8,516 nucleotides of DNA. It comes from Acidimicrobiia bacterium. GTDB taxonomy: Bacteria; Actinomycetota; Acidimicrobiia; Acidimicrobiales; Iamiaceae. This document shows, piece after piece, positions 1 to 6,423 of this stretch (positions within the stretch are counted from its first letter, which is position 1; the number at the start of each line of letters is the position of its first letter). A program made the position numbers and the translations under genes. The DNA lies in assembly GCA_019247975.1 (NCBI GenBank), contig JAFBAD010000309.1, positions 1 through 8,516 of the forward strand. Direction: 5' to 3'. Under the pieces are notes generated by a model. It searched no databases. It was not told the origin of the DNA and saw only the letters and a program-made list of their open reading frames with translations.

Positions 1-204
1 CACCCGCACGGCGCGGACGACCCGGCCCCAGTCCTGCCCGGTCAGCGCGGCGACCACGGTGGCCCGGGCCGATTCCTTCACCACCGGCGCGCACGCGTCC
101 TCGAGGTCGAGGAACACGAGGTCCGCCCCCGATCCCGGCGCCTTCGCGCACATCTTCTCGCTGCTCGCCGGCGTGGCGAGCTCGGACCGACGGGCCCGCG
201 GCAT
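1..204 (-). CDS. CitE/HpcH-type CoA-ester lyase, N-terminal part (cut by window edge)
   Basis: Translating the minus strand from ATG at 204-202 gives 68 residues, open to the window edge. The opening RRSELATPASSEKM, then SGADLVFLDLEDACAP at about residues 25-40, is the characteristic first beta-alpha unit of the HpcH/HpaI aldolase and citrate lyase beta-subunit family (CitE, malyl-CoA and citramalyl-CoA lyases). Family members are Mg-dependent TIM barrels that cleave or form 3-hydroxyacyl-CoA bonds. The metal ligands and catalytic residues lie beyond the edge, so the substrate cannot be guessed. The start overlaps the stop of the upstream monooxygenase gene as TGATG, sharing one base, with no clear Shine-Dalgarno sequence, so translation is probably coupled. 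It is the last visible gene of a minus-strand unit led by a TetR regulator. Family confident; exact reaction unknown. Confidence 0.85.
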   Translation of the reverse strand, partial: MPRARRSELATPASSEKMCAKAPGSGADLVFLDLEDACAPVVKESARATVVAALTGQDWGRVVRAVRV

Positions 205-1565
205 CAGGCGGTGCCGCCGGCCACCGCAGTCGGGCGCTCGAGGCCGAGGTGGTCGCGCAGGGTGTGGCCGGTGTAGCGATCACGGAACACACCCCGACGT
301 TGCAGCTCGGGCACGACCATCCGCACGACGTCCTCGTAGGCGCCAGGGCAGTGGGTCGCCGCGATGACGAAGCCGTCGCAGGCGCCGCCGGTGAACCACT
401 CCTCCATCTGGTCGGCCACCTCGGTGCCGGTGCCCACGAAGCGCGGGCCCTGCAAGAGGGTGGCGCGGTGGCCGGCGAGGTCGCCGAGCGTCACCGTGTC
501 TCCGCCGACGTGGTCGCGCATGTTCTTCACCAGGCCGCGGACCCCCGACACCGTCTCGATCAGCTCGTCGGTGATCGGCGCGTCGAGCTCCATCCCGGAG
601 AAGTCGTAGTTCATCAGCTCGGACAGCAAGGTCAACGACGCCATCGGGTGCACGAGCTCGTTGAGGAAGAGCTGCTCACGCTCCTCGGCGTGGGCGTGGG
701 ACTCACCCACGACGGTGTAGGCCATCGGCAGCATCCGCACCGAGTCGGGATCGCGCCCGAGCTCGCCGATGCGCTCCTTCTGGTCCTTGTAGTGCGAGCG
801 GGCGACCTCGACGCCGGGGTCACCGGTGAAGATGAGCTCGGCCCAGCGCGCCGCGAAGTCGCGGCCTCGGCCCGACGACCCGGCCTGCAGCAGGACCGGC
901 CGGCCCTGCGGCGAGCGAGGCACGGTGAGCGGCCCGCGCACCCGGAACCACTCCCCCTCGAAGTCGAGCTCGCTGACCTTCTCGGGGTCGGCGAAGATGC
1001 CGCCCTCCCGATCGAGGATCAGCGCGTCGTCCTCCCAGGTGTCCCACAGCCGGGTGGTCGCTTCGAGGAACTCGTCGGCGCGGTCGTAGCGCTCGTCGTG
1101 ACCGAGGTGGTGGTCGACGCCGAAGTTCTGCGCCTCCCCGTCGTTGATCGACGTCACGACGTTCCACGCGGCACGACCACCGGTGAGGTGGTCGAGCGTC
1201 GCGAAGGTGCGGGCGACGTGGAACGGCGAGTAGTAGGTCGTCGAGTACGTCGCGCCGAGGCCGATCGACTCGGTCGCGCCGGCGATCAGACCGAGCACGA
1301 TGCTGAGGTCGAGCTTCACCGGGCGCGCCCCGCGGCGCACCGCCTCGGCGACCGAACCGCCGTAGATGCCGGGCATGGCCAGGCGGTCGTCGAAGAACAT
1401 CATGTCGAAGCAGCCGTCTTCGAGGACGCGGCCGAGCTTCTGGTAGTAGCCGGCGGTCAGGAAGCCGTGCTCGGTGGCCGGGTGGCGCCAGGACCCCGCG
1501 TAGACCGAGGTGTTCCCGGCCTGCATGAACCCCACCAGCGACATCTGCCGGCCCGTTGTGCCCAT
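204..1565 (-). CDS. LLM-class FMN-dependent monooxygenase (NtaA/SnaA/DszA type)
   Basis: This 453-residue protein has the usual length and layout of the NtaA/SnaA/DszA branch of bacterial luciferase-like (LLM) monooxygenases. These cytosolic enzymes use reduced FMN from a separate reductase and O2 to oxidise varied substrates such as nitrilotriacetate or dibenzothiophene sulfone. Visible landmarks are FFDDRLA near residue 57, the conserved block SPFHVARTFATLDHLTGGRA (about 113-132) followed by AWNVVTS, and the flavin-phosphate segment QAGSSGRGRDFAA (about 227-239). ATG at 1565 is chosen because AGGAG lies 6 nt upstream, inside a perfect 10-bp palindrome AGGAGCTCCT (1567-1576). A later in-frame ATG at 1544 lacks this. 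The gene follows the TetR gene by 93 bp, and a tandem operator-like motif sits in that gap. No flavin reductase is visible. The substrate is unknown. Confidence 0.92.
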   Translation of the reverse strand: MGTTGRQMSLVGFMQAGNTSVYAGSWRHPATEHGFLTAGYYQKLGRVLEDGCFDMMFFDDRLAMPGIYGGSVAEAVRRGARPVKLDLSIVLGLIAGATESIGLGATYSTTYYSPFHVARTFATLDHLTGGRAAWNVVTSINDGEAQNFGVDHHLGHDERYDRADEFLEATTRLWDTWEDDALILDREGGIFADPEKVSELDFEGEWFRVRGPLTVPRSPQGRPVLLQAGSSGRGRDFAARWAELIFTGDPGVEVARSHYKDQKERIGELGRDPDSVRMLPMAYTVVGESHAHAEEREQLFLNELVHPMASLTLLSELMNYDFSGMELDAPITDELIETVSGVRGLVKNMRDHVGGDTVTLGDLAGHRATLLQGPRFVGTGTEVADQMEEWFTGGACDGFVIAATHCPGAYEDVVRMVVPELQRRGVFRDRYTGHTLRDHLGLERPTAVAGGTA

Positions 1566-1579
1566 CAGGAGCTCCTACC

Positions 1580-1614
1580 GAGAACATGGTTATCAGCGAT
1601 GAGAACCATGTTAT
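1580..1614. promoter_or_regulatory. Tandem operator-like motif upstream of the LLM monooxygenase
   Basis: Two copies of GAGAACnnnGTTAT read on the plus strand at 1580-1593 and 1601-1614, with starts 21 bp apart, about two helical turns. Each core, AACnnnGTT, is itself an inverted repeat. The copies also pair with each other: AACATGGTT (1583-1591) is the exact reverse complement of AACCATGTT (1604-1612), and much of the 12 bp between them pairs too. The downstream copy overlaps possible minus-strand -10 hexamers for the monooxygenase (TAACAT at 1613-1608, TATAAC at 1615-1610); I find no convincing -35. Such paired short palindromes suit a TetR dimer pair, and a TetR gene is adjacent. Binding is inferred. 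Confidence 0.65.
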
Positions 1615-1634
1615 ACCACCCCGGTTGCGGCAGT

Positions 1635-1653
1635 CCCGCCGACGCCGGGCGGG
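1635..1653 (-). terminator. Possible GC hairpin after the TetR gene
   Basis: CCCGCC (1635-1640) pairs with GGCGGG (1648-1653) across a 7-nt loop, 6 nt after the TetR stop codon on the minus strand. No T-tract follows, which is common for actinobacterial terminators, but short GC stems also arise by chance at this base composition. It could partly separate the regulator from the monooxygenase transcript. Weak call. Confidence 0.25.
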
Positions 1654-1658
1654 CCGGT

Positions 1659-2345
1659 CTACGAGGCGACCCCGTTGAGGAAGAGGTCCCACAGCTCCTC
1701 GGCCGGGTCACCCGTGCCCTTGTCCGCGCCGGGCCCGCCGATGGTCGTCGAGAAGGCGTTGAACATGATCGCCTCGAGCACGATGCCGGCCACCCGACGG
1801 CGGGCCAGGCCGTCGCGCACGACGCCCGCGTCGATCGCCTCGTCGAGCACGCTCTCGAACAGCGACACGAGCGGCGCGTACGCGCGCGTGGCCTCCTGCG
1901 GGTGCGCGGTCATGAGCTGCTGCGCGAACTCGGCCAGGGCGACCGGCGTGCCCTTCTTCGCCTTGCCCCGCCGCGTCGGCCGGCACAGGCGGTAGTACTC
2001 GACCACGAACTGGTGCAGCCGCTCGAGCGGATCGCCCTCCTGGCCGACCTTCTCGCGCAGGTCCTCCGCGGTCGACCGCACCGACTCCTCGAACAGCGCG
2101 AGCAGCAGCTCCTGCTTCCCGCCGAAGTACTGGTAGAAGCTCCGCAGCGACTGGCCGGAGCGCTCCACCACCTCTTGCACGGTGAAGTCCTTGCCGGTGG
2201 AGCTGTCCGCGATGAGCTCGAGCGCAGCGTCGATGAAGCGCTGCACCCGGTTCTCCGCGCGAGCCCGAGCCGAGTCCAGCGAGCGGGCCACCGCCTGCTC
2301 CCGCCACGTCGTCGTGCCGGCGTCCGCGGGCTCGTCGGTGCTCAC
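1659..2345 (-). CDS. TetR/AcrR-family transcriptional regulator
   Basis: The protein has 228 residues. After a charged 30-residue leader comes a typical TetR N-terminal DNA-binding domain: the first helix near 33-48 (RVQRFIDAALELIADSS), then FTVQEVVERSGQSLRSFYQYF at 54-74 as the helix-turn-helix, followed by GGKQELLLALFEES. The rest (about 90-228) is a helical ligand-binding and dimerisation domain with no specific family signature that I recognise. The start is GTG at 2345. There is no Shine-Dalgarno sequence, but TACGCT stands 7 nt upstream, suggesting leaderless expression. The gene is divergent from a lipoprotein hydrolase gene and lies upstream of the LLM monooxygenase gene on the same strand. 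It probably represses local catabolic genes and is released by a pathway intermediate; that role is inferred from family and position. Confidence 0.93.
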   Translation of the reverse strand: MSTDEPADAGTTTWREQAVARSLDSARARAENRVQRFIDAALELIADSSTGKDFTVQEVVERSGQSLRSFYQYFGGKQELLLALFEESVRSTAEDLREKVGQEGDPLERLHQFVVEYYRLCRPTRRGKAKKGTPVALAEFAQQLMTAHPQEATRAYAPLVSLFESVLDEAIDAGVVRDGLARRRVAGIVLEAIMFNAFSTTIGGPGADKGTGDPAEELWDLFLNGVAS

Positions 2346-2352
2346 CGCGTGA

Positions 2353-2358
2353 AGCGTA
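2353..2358 (-). promoter_or_regulatory. Candidate -10 element of the TetR gene (leaderless)
   Basis: On the minus strand TACGCT matches the actinobacterial TAnnnT consensus and lies exactly 7 nt before the GTG start at 2345, so transcription would begin at or next to the start codon. No Shine-Dalgarno sequence is present, which agrees with a leaderless message. No good -35 hexamer is seen at the expected distance; an inverted repeat occupies that region. Confidence 0.5.
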
Positions 2359-2363
2359 CTGGA

Positions 2364-2387
2364 GCTGGAGGAGAGCGGCGCTCCAGC
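2364..2387. promoter_or_regulatory. Inverted repeat in the TetR/lipoprotein divergent promoter region
   Basis: GCTGGAG (2364-2370) and CTCCAGC (2381-2387) form a perfect 7-bp inverted repeat with a 10-bp spacer, arm centres 17 bp apart. It lies where the -35 region of the TetR promoter should be and just upstream of the divergent lipoprotein promoter. It could be an autoregulatory operator, although its sequence differs from the GAGAACnnnGTTAT motif elsewhere in the window. Chance occurrence is possible. Confidence 0.35.
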
Positions 2388-2415
2388 GTCCGAGAATTTC
2401 CTTCTACCCGTGCAC

Positions 2416-2421
2416 TACCTT
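2416..2421 (+). promoter_or_regulatory. Candidate -10 element of the lipoprotein hydrolase gene
   Basis: TACCTT fits TAnnnT and ends 8 nt before an in-frame GTG at 2430. No Shine-Dalgarno sequence precedes either GTG 2430 or ATG 2439, so a leaderless transcript starting at GTG is the simplest reading. No clear -35 sequence is seen. Confidence 0.4.
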
Positions 2422-2429
2422 CTCGCGCC

Positions 2430-3947
2430 GTGCTGCGGATGACCCGGATCGCCATCGCCCTGCTGCTCGTCGCGACGGTTGCCGCGTGCTCGAGCAGCGA
2501 CGACACGAAGGACCGCGCGTCGTCGACGTCGTCGACGACGACCGAGCCGGTGGAGACCGCGACCACCGCGCCGGCGGGGCCGAAGGCCGATCTGTCGAAC
2601 GAGCTCAGCGGCGGCGACGGCGTGTTCATCGCGACCGCGGATCCCGACGTGATCGGCAAGGCCGGCTACGTGGAGCGCGAGTACGCGGCCGAGGGCACCG
2701 CCACCGACTACAAGGAACAGGGGGAGCGGACGAAGGACGGGCGCTGGACCTTCGAGCCCGACCACCACGCGCACTACCGCACCCGCGTGCTCGTGCGCGC
2801 GCCGAAGAAGGCGTCGGACTTCGACGGCACGGTGATCGAGGAGTGGCTCAACGTCAGCGGCGGCGTCGATGCCGAGCCCGAGTGGACGAACGGCTACGAG
2901 GAGATCGAGCGCTCCGGCGCGGTGTGGGTCGGTGTGTCCGCGCAGCGCATCGGCGTCGAGGGCGGACCGGTCGCGGTCAGCGTGTCGGGCGTTCCCGGCG
3001 CCGACGCAGCCGGCAAGGGCCTGAAGAAGATCGACCCCGCGCGCTACGGGTCGCTGGAGCAGCCCGGTGACGGCTTCTCCTTCGACATCATGACGCAGGT
3101 CGCGCGGGCGCTGCGTGGCGGCGCCGGCCTCGACGGCCTGCAGCCGAAGCGGGTGATCGCGGCCGGTGAGTCGCAGTCGGCGTTCGCGCTCGTCAGCTAC
3201 TACAACGGCGTGCAGCCGCTCGTGCACGCCTTCGACGGGTTCTTCATCCACAGTCGCGGCGGTTCGGGGATACCGCTCGTCGCTCCCGGGAAGTACGCGG
3301 ACATCGCCGGCTCCCTGGGCGGTACCGCCACGATCTTCCGCACCGACGTCGACACGCCGGTCATGGACATCCAGACCGAGACCGACGCCACCAGCGTGAT
3401 CGGCTCCTACGCGGCCCGCCAGGACGACTCGAAGACGTTCCGGCTCTGGGAGGTCGCCGGCACCGCACACGCGGACACGCGGCTGGTCGGGTCGTCGTCG
3501 AAGTACATCCACTGCGGCGTGCCGATCAACGACGGTCCGATGCACATCGTGATGAAGGCGGCGCTGCACGCGCTCGTCACCTGGCTCGACACCGGCAAGG
3601 CGCCTCGCACCGCGCCACGGCTCGACGTGACCGCTGGGACGACCGGCCCGACGCAGAACCGCGACGCGGACGGGATTGCGCTCGGCGGCATCCGCACGCC
3701 GCCGGTCGACGTGCCCGTGTCCGCCCTGTCGGGCGCCACCGCCCCGAACCCGTCGACCATCTGCCTGCTGCTCGGCTCGGACAAGCCGTTCACCCCGCAG
3801 CGGATCGCCCAGCTGTACCCGTCCCGGGCCGACTACCGCCAGCGCTTCGACAAGGCGGTCGACGCGACGATCAAGGCCGGCTTCGCCCTGCCGGCCGACC
3901 GGGCTGCCCTCCTCGCCTTCGCCAAACCCGACCAGGTCCCCGCCTGA
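2430..3947 (+). CDS. Secreted lipoprotein with alpha/beta-hydrolase domain (GESQS type)
   Basis: Numbered from ATG 2439, the N-terminus is a lipoprotein signal: Arg, a hydrophobic stretch (residues 4-16), then the lipobox VAAC with Cys17. Starting at GTG 2430 adds Met-Leu-Arg and a second positive charge, and a TACCTT element lies 8 nt before it, so I prefer GTG (505 residues). A Ser/Thr-rich linker (about 18-46), partly encoded by tandem GTCGTCGAC repeats, ties the domain to the membrane. The rest matches the large alpha/beta-hydrolase-domain family often annotated only as such: EEWLNVSGGVDAEPEW (135-149), nucleophile elbow GESQS with Ser245, acid probably Glu314 or Asp316, and His344 in GTAHAD. 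Members are probable esterases of unknown substrate. It faces outside the membrane, so it may act on an ester before uptake. The gene is divergent from the TetR gene. Confidence 0.88.
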   Translation: MLRMTRIAIALLLVATVAACSSSDDTKDRASSTSSTTTEPVETATTAPAGPKADLSNELSGGDGVFIATADPDVIGKAGYVEREYAAEGTATDYKEQGERTKDGRWTFEPDHHAHYRTRVLVRAPKKASDFDGTVIEEWLNVSGGVDAEPEWTNGYEEIERSGAVWVGVSAQRIGVEGGPVAVSVSGVPGADAAGKGLKKIDPARYGSLEQPGDGFSFDIMTQVARALRGGAGLDGLQPKRVIAAGESQSAFALVSYYNGVQPLVHAFDGFFIHSRGGSGIPLVAPGKYADIAGSLGGTATIFRTDVDTPVMDIQTETDATSVIGSYAARQDDSKTFRLWEVAGTAHADTRLVGSSSKYIHCGVPINDGPMHIVMKAALHALVTWLDTGKAPRTAPRLDVTAGTTGPTQNRDADGIALGGIRTPPVDVPVSALSGATAPNPSTICLLLGSDKPFTPQRIAQLYPSRADYRQRFDKAVDATIKAGFALPADRAALLAFAKPDQVPA

Positions 3948-3955
3948 CCCAGCTG

Positions 3956-4020
3956 CCCATCCCGAAATTGGCCGGGGAAGGATCGCATACCGCTCCCAAC
4001 CGGGCCAATTTCGCAGTGGG
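3956..4020. terminator. Long inverted repeat between convergent genes; likely bidirectional terminator
   Basis: CGAAATTGGCC (3963-3973) and GGCCAATTTCG (4003-4013) are perfect 11-bp complements. The stem continues outward after a 3-base internal mismatch with CCCA (3956-3959) pairing with TGGG (4017-4020). The 29-nt loop contains a weaker inner stem. It fills most of the 78 bp between the stops of the two convergent genes, so it could end transcription from both sides. The AATT-containing arms stand out in such a GC-rich region, so a dispersed repeat or small element is an alternative. Confidence 0.65.
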
Positions 4021-4025
4021 CGGGG

Positions 4026-4733
4026 TCAGGTGGCGAGGGGGTTGAGGATCTCTGCGAGGGCTTCGGGCTGGCTGACCATGCACATGTGACCGGCGTCGAG
4101 GTCGACGACGGGGCAGTCGCCGACGTTCGCGGCGAAGCGCAGCTGCTTGTCGGGCGCGACGATCAGGTCCCCGAGCGTGCGCACCCAGGTGCGGGGCACG
4201 GCCGACCGGAGCGGGGTGAGGTCGACGGCCTCGGTCACGAGCCGGGGCGCCTCGGGCACCCGGATCTGCATGCACCAGGCGAACTGCTCGTCGTCGAGGT
4301 CTTCGCCGATGACGAGCTTCGCGATCTCCTCGTTCATCAACATCTCCCGGCTCCCGGACTCCATGCCGGCGCGCGCCGTCTCCTGGATCTCGGGATCGAG
4401 CGTGTCGAGCCCGCTGGTGCCGTGCTCGGGCACGGTGCTCGCGACGAACACCGCGTGGCGCACGCGGTCGCCGAGCAGGCCGATGGTCGCCGGCAGCGTG
4501 CTGCCCGCGAGCGAGTGACCGACCAGCACGACGTCGTCGAAGCCAGCCGCGTCGACCTGGTCGCGCACCGACGCTGCGCACACCCCGATGTCGACCTGAT
4601 CCAGCGGCATCGGGCTGCGCCCGCGACCGGGGAGGTCGACCGCGATCGCGGGACCGGTCAGGTGCGGGAGCAGCCGGTCCCAGCAGCGTCCGTCGAAGCC
4701 GCCGCCGTGGACCAGGACGACCGCAGTGGTCAG
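4026..4733 (-). CDS. Alpha/beta hydrolase, probably starting at CTG
   Basis: The ATG at 4610 would give only 194 residues and lose the first strands of the fold. In the same frame upstream, translation reads TTAVVLVHGGGFDGRCW and then AIAVDLPGRGRS, the expected oxyanion-loop strand and strand-loop of an alpha/beta hydrolase. The only plausible start before this is CTG at 4733-4731, overlapping the previous stop as CTGA, with GGAG 8 nt upstream. That gives 235 residues, normal for the family. Catalytic residues (CTG start = 1): His9-Gly-Gly-Gly oxyanion loop, Ser74 in GHSLAG, Asp189 in TLGD, His216 in DAGHMC. It is probably a cytosolic esterase or ring-product hydrolase, last in the Rieske operon. 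Substrate unknown. The hydrolase identity is firm; the start codon is an inference. Confidence 0.85.
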   Translation of the reverse strand: MTTAVVLVHGGGFDGRCWDRLLPHLTGPAIAVDLPGRGRSPMPLDQVDIGVCAASVRDQVDAAGFDDVVLVGHSLAGSTLPATIGLLGDRVRHAVFVASTVPEHGTSGLDTLDPEIQETARAGMESGSREMLMNEEIAKLVIGEDLDDEQFAWCMQIRVPEAPRLVTEAVDLTPLRSAVPRTWVRTLGDLIVAPDKQLRFAANVGDCPVVDLDAGHMCMVSQPEALAEILNPLAT

Positions 4734-5056
4734 ATCGCCGGCTCCATCACCGCGTTGAACTCCGACGCGCCGCTGTCGGGCACCCGGGGCTGCGCCCAGA
4801 CCTCGACCGGGAACGACACCGTGACCAGCGAGGAGAACAGCCAGACCAGCCGGGTGTCCTCCTCGGAGATGCCGTCGAGCTGCACGTTCTTCAGGTACTC
4901 GGTGCCCGCCTCGAGCCGCGGGAACACCGCGTCGTAGAAGGCCTGCAGCTCGTCCATCGTGCAGGACAGCCGCTTCTCGTAGCGGGCCCGCTCGGTGGGC
5001 ACGGCCCAGTCGGCGAACGGCTCGAGGTCTGCGAAGTCAGCGGGGAAGGTCGTCAT
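4730..5056 (-). CDS. Small conserved-type protein of unknown function, Rieske-associated
   Basis: The protein has 108 residues, starting at ATG 5056 with GAGGAG 7 nt upstream. A longer reading to 5128 would intrude into the Rieske gene and adds a low-complexity Arg/Ser stretch, so I reject it. It has no signal peptide, no membrane segment and no catalytic motif that I recognise. It looks mostly helical: an acidic N-terminus with DLEPFADWAVP (residues 10-20), a helix near 21-57, and a hydrophobic segment VWLFSSLVTVSFPVEVW (71-87) followed by QPRVPDSG. My impression is that similar short proteins sit beside Rieske oxygenases in other actinobacteria. The gene begins 16 nt after the Rieske stop and overlaps the next gene by 4 nt, so the three are surely co-expressed. 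A role as an accessory or structural partner of the oxygenase is a guess. Confidence 0.82.
   Translation of the reverse strand: MTTFPADFADLEPFADWAVPTERARYEKRLSCTMDELQAFYDAVFPRLEAGTEYLKNVQLDGISEEDTRLVWLFSSLVTVSFPVEVWAQPRVPDSGASEFNAVMEPAI
4742..4745 (-). promoter_or_regulatory. Ribosome binding site deciding the CTG start
   Basis: On the minus strand GGAG, in the context TGATGGAG, lies inside the end of the 108-residue protein gene, exactly 8 nt before CTG 4733. No in-frame ATG, GTG or TTG was found in the roughly 90 bases upstream of that CTG, and the coding similarity begins just after it. Confidence 0.5.
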
Positions 5057-5072
5057 GTCGTCGCTCCTCAGC

Positions 5073-6365
5073 TCAGGACGCGGCCGAGATCCGGACCGGC
5101 GTGGTCGACTGCTGCTCCTCGTACTCACGCACGTAGCGGCCCGCCGTGGTGTGCAGCTGGCGGAGCAGGACCTCTTGGTCGTTCAGCGGGAAGCGGTTGA
5201 CCGCGCCTGACTCGAGCATCGACTGCGTGGCTTCGAGGGTGTTGCCGTCCTGGAGCGCGTACTCCTTGAACGTCACCACCGCGAGCTCCTGCTGCAGGCG
5301 CTCGTAGGCCGTCTTCGGCGGGACGAAGTAGAGCGTCCCCTCGAAGATGTGCGTGTTGTACGACGTCGGCCAGTAGTGGTACGTGAGGTACCAGTTCGGC
5401 TTCCAGATCAGCACCATGAAGTTCGGGAAGAACACGAACGAGTCGGTCCCCCACGACTTGTGGCGGGCGGGGTTGACGCCCGGCGGCAGCTCGTCGAGCC
5501 CGATGTCGGGCGCGTCCCACACGCCGAACAGGCCGCTGCGCAGCACCCGCTCGATGGGCTTGACCATGCTCTCGTCCTTCGGCGGCGACATCCCGCCCCA
5601 CGACGACACCATGCTGTGCGGACCGTCGACGTCGTACGCGAGGGCCTCGTACCCGAACCCCTGCAGCTTGCGCGACTCCTCGTCGACCGCTTGCTTCGCG
5701 TGCAGAACAGGTGCGTGGTAGAACTCGGCGAAGGCGTCGATGAAGAGCTTCCAGTTGCTCCCGACCTCTGCGCGGTACCGGTGCACCTGCGTCATCAGGT
5801 GGAACGGGTAGCCCTCGATGCTCTTGCCGATCTCGCCGAGGTAGTCGCGCACCGGCGTGGTGTTGCTCGGGTCGAGGTTCACGAAGATGAACCCCTCCCA
5901 CACCTCGCACTGCACGGACGCGAGCCCGAACTCCGACTTGTCGAGGTCGAAGAACTCGCCCTCCTGCTGCACGAACGTGAGCTGACCCTCGAGGTCGTAG
6001 CGCCACCCGTGGTACTTGCAGGTGAACTGCCGGCAGATGCCCGCCGTCTCTTCGCGCGGGAAGTCGTTCCACACGAGCTTGTTGCCGCGGTGGCGGCACA
6101 TGTTGTGGAAGGCGCGCACCTCGTCGTCGGTGCCCCGCACCACGACCACAGACGTGCGCGCCGCATCGAGCTCTCGCGTGAAGTAGCTGCCCTTGCGGGG
6201 CAGTTGCTCGACCCGGCCCACGTTCAGCCACGTGCGCCCGAAGATCGCGTCGCGCTCGAGCTCGTAGTGCGCCGGGCTGGTGGAGTCCTCGTAGTTGACC
6301 GGCTCGGTGTCGAGTCCGAAGTGCTCGGTCCACGAGCCCTCGGCGGGCTTCTGGAAGTGCGCCAT
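5073..6365 (-). CDS. Rieske non-haem iron oxygenase, large (alpha) subunit
   Basis: The 430-residue length is normal for alpha subunits of Rieske oxygenases, cytosolic enzymes that use electrons from a reductase to hydroxylate or demethylate substrates with O2. The [2Fe-2S] ligands are Cys90-x-His92 and Cys116-Lys-Tyr-His119; the 23-residue gap between the pairs is slightly long. The mononuclear iron site shows His217 and His222 in AEFYHAPVLH, and Asp373 in LQDGNTLEATQ as the third ligand. The residue at the usual bridging Asp position is Glu214, as in carnitine-type CntA enzymes. The start at ATG 6365 has GGAGGA 10 nt upstream. No beta subunit, ferredoxin or reductase is visible. The gene follows a decarboxylase-fold gene by 64 bp and precedes a 108-residue unknown and a hydrolase. 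The substrate, probably cyclic or aromatic, cannot be named. Confidence 0.94.
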   Translation of the reverse strand: MAHFQKPAEGSWTEHFGLDTEPVNYEDSTSPAHYELERDAIFGRTWLNVGRVEQLPRKGSYFTRELDAARTSVVVVRGTDDEVRAFHNMCRHRGNKLVWNDFPREETAGICRQFTCKYHGWRYDLEGQLTFVQQEGEFFDLDKSEFGLASVQCEVWEGFIFVNLDPSNTTPVRDYLGEIGKSIEGYPFHLMTQVHRYRAEVGSNWKLFIDAFAEFYHAPVLHAKQAVDEESRKLQGFGYEALAYDVDGPHSMVSSWGGMSPPKDESMVKPIERVLRSGLFGVWDAPDIGLDELPPGVNPARHKSWGTDSFVFFPNFMVLIWKPNWYLTYHYWPTSYNTHIFEGTLYFVPPKTAYERLQQELAVVTFKEYALQDGNTLEATQSMLESGAVNRFPLNDQEVLLRQLHTTAGRYVREYEEQQSTTPVRISAAS

Positions 6366-6423
6366 GTCGCTCAGGTCCTCCGGTCGGGCGGCAGCGTGCT
6401 GATAGCAGCGATCTCCGAATGCG

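Noticed and set aside
249..2429. Open plus-strand frame running antisense through the LLM and TetR genes and in frame with the lipoprotein hydrolase, suggesting a 1232-residue protein
   Set aside because: The first 727 codons are compositionally biased Arg/Ala/Val/His sequence opposite two well-recognised genes. The lipoprotein signal and family similarity begin only at 2430-2439. This is a GC-driven shadow.
2518..2541. GTCGTCGAC tandem repeat as a possible regulatory or mobile feature
   Set aside because: It encodes the Ser/Thr linker of the lipoprotein and is explained by codon repetition in low-complexity protein.
4086..4937. 283-residue plus-strand open frame
   Set aside because: Antisense to the hydrolase and 108-residue protein genes; composition typical of a shadow frame.
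5057..5128. Longer start for the 108-residue protein
   Set aside because: The extra 24 residues are Arg/Ser-rich and overlap the Rieske C-terminus, whereas ATG 5056 has an ideal GAGGAG site.
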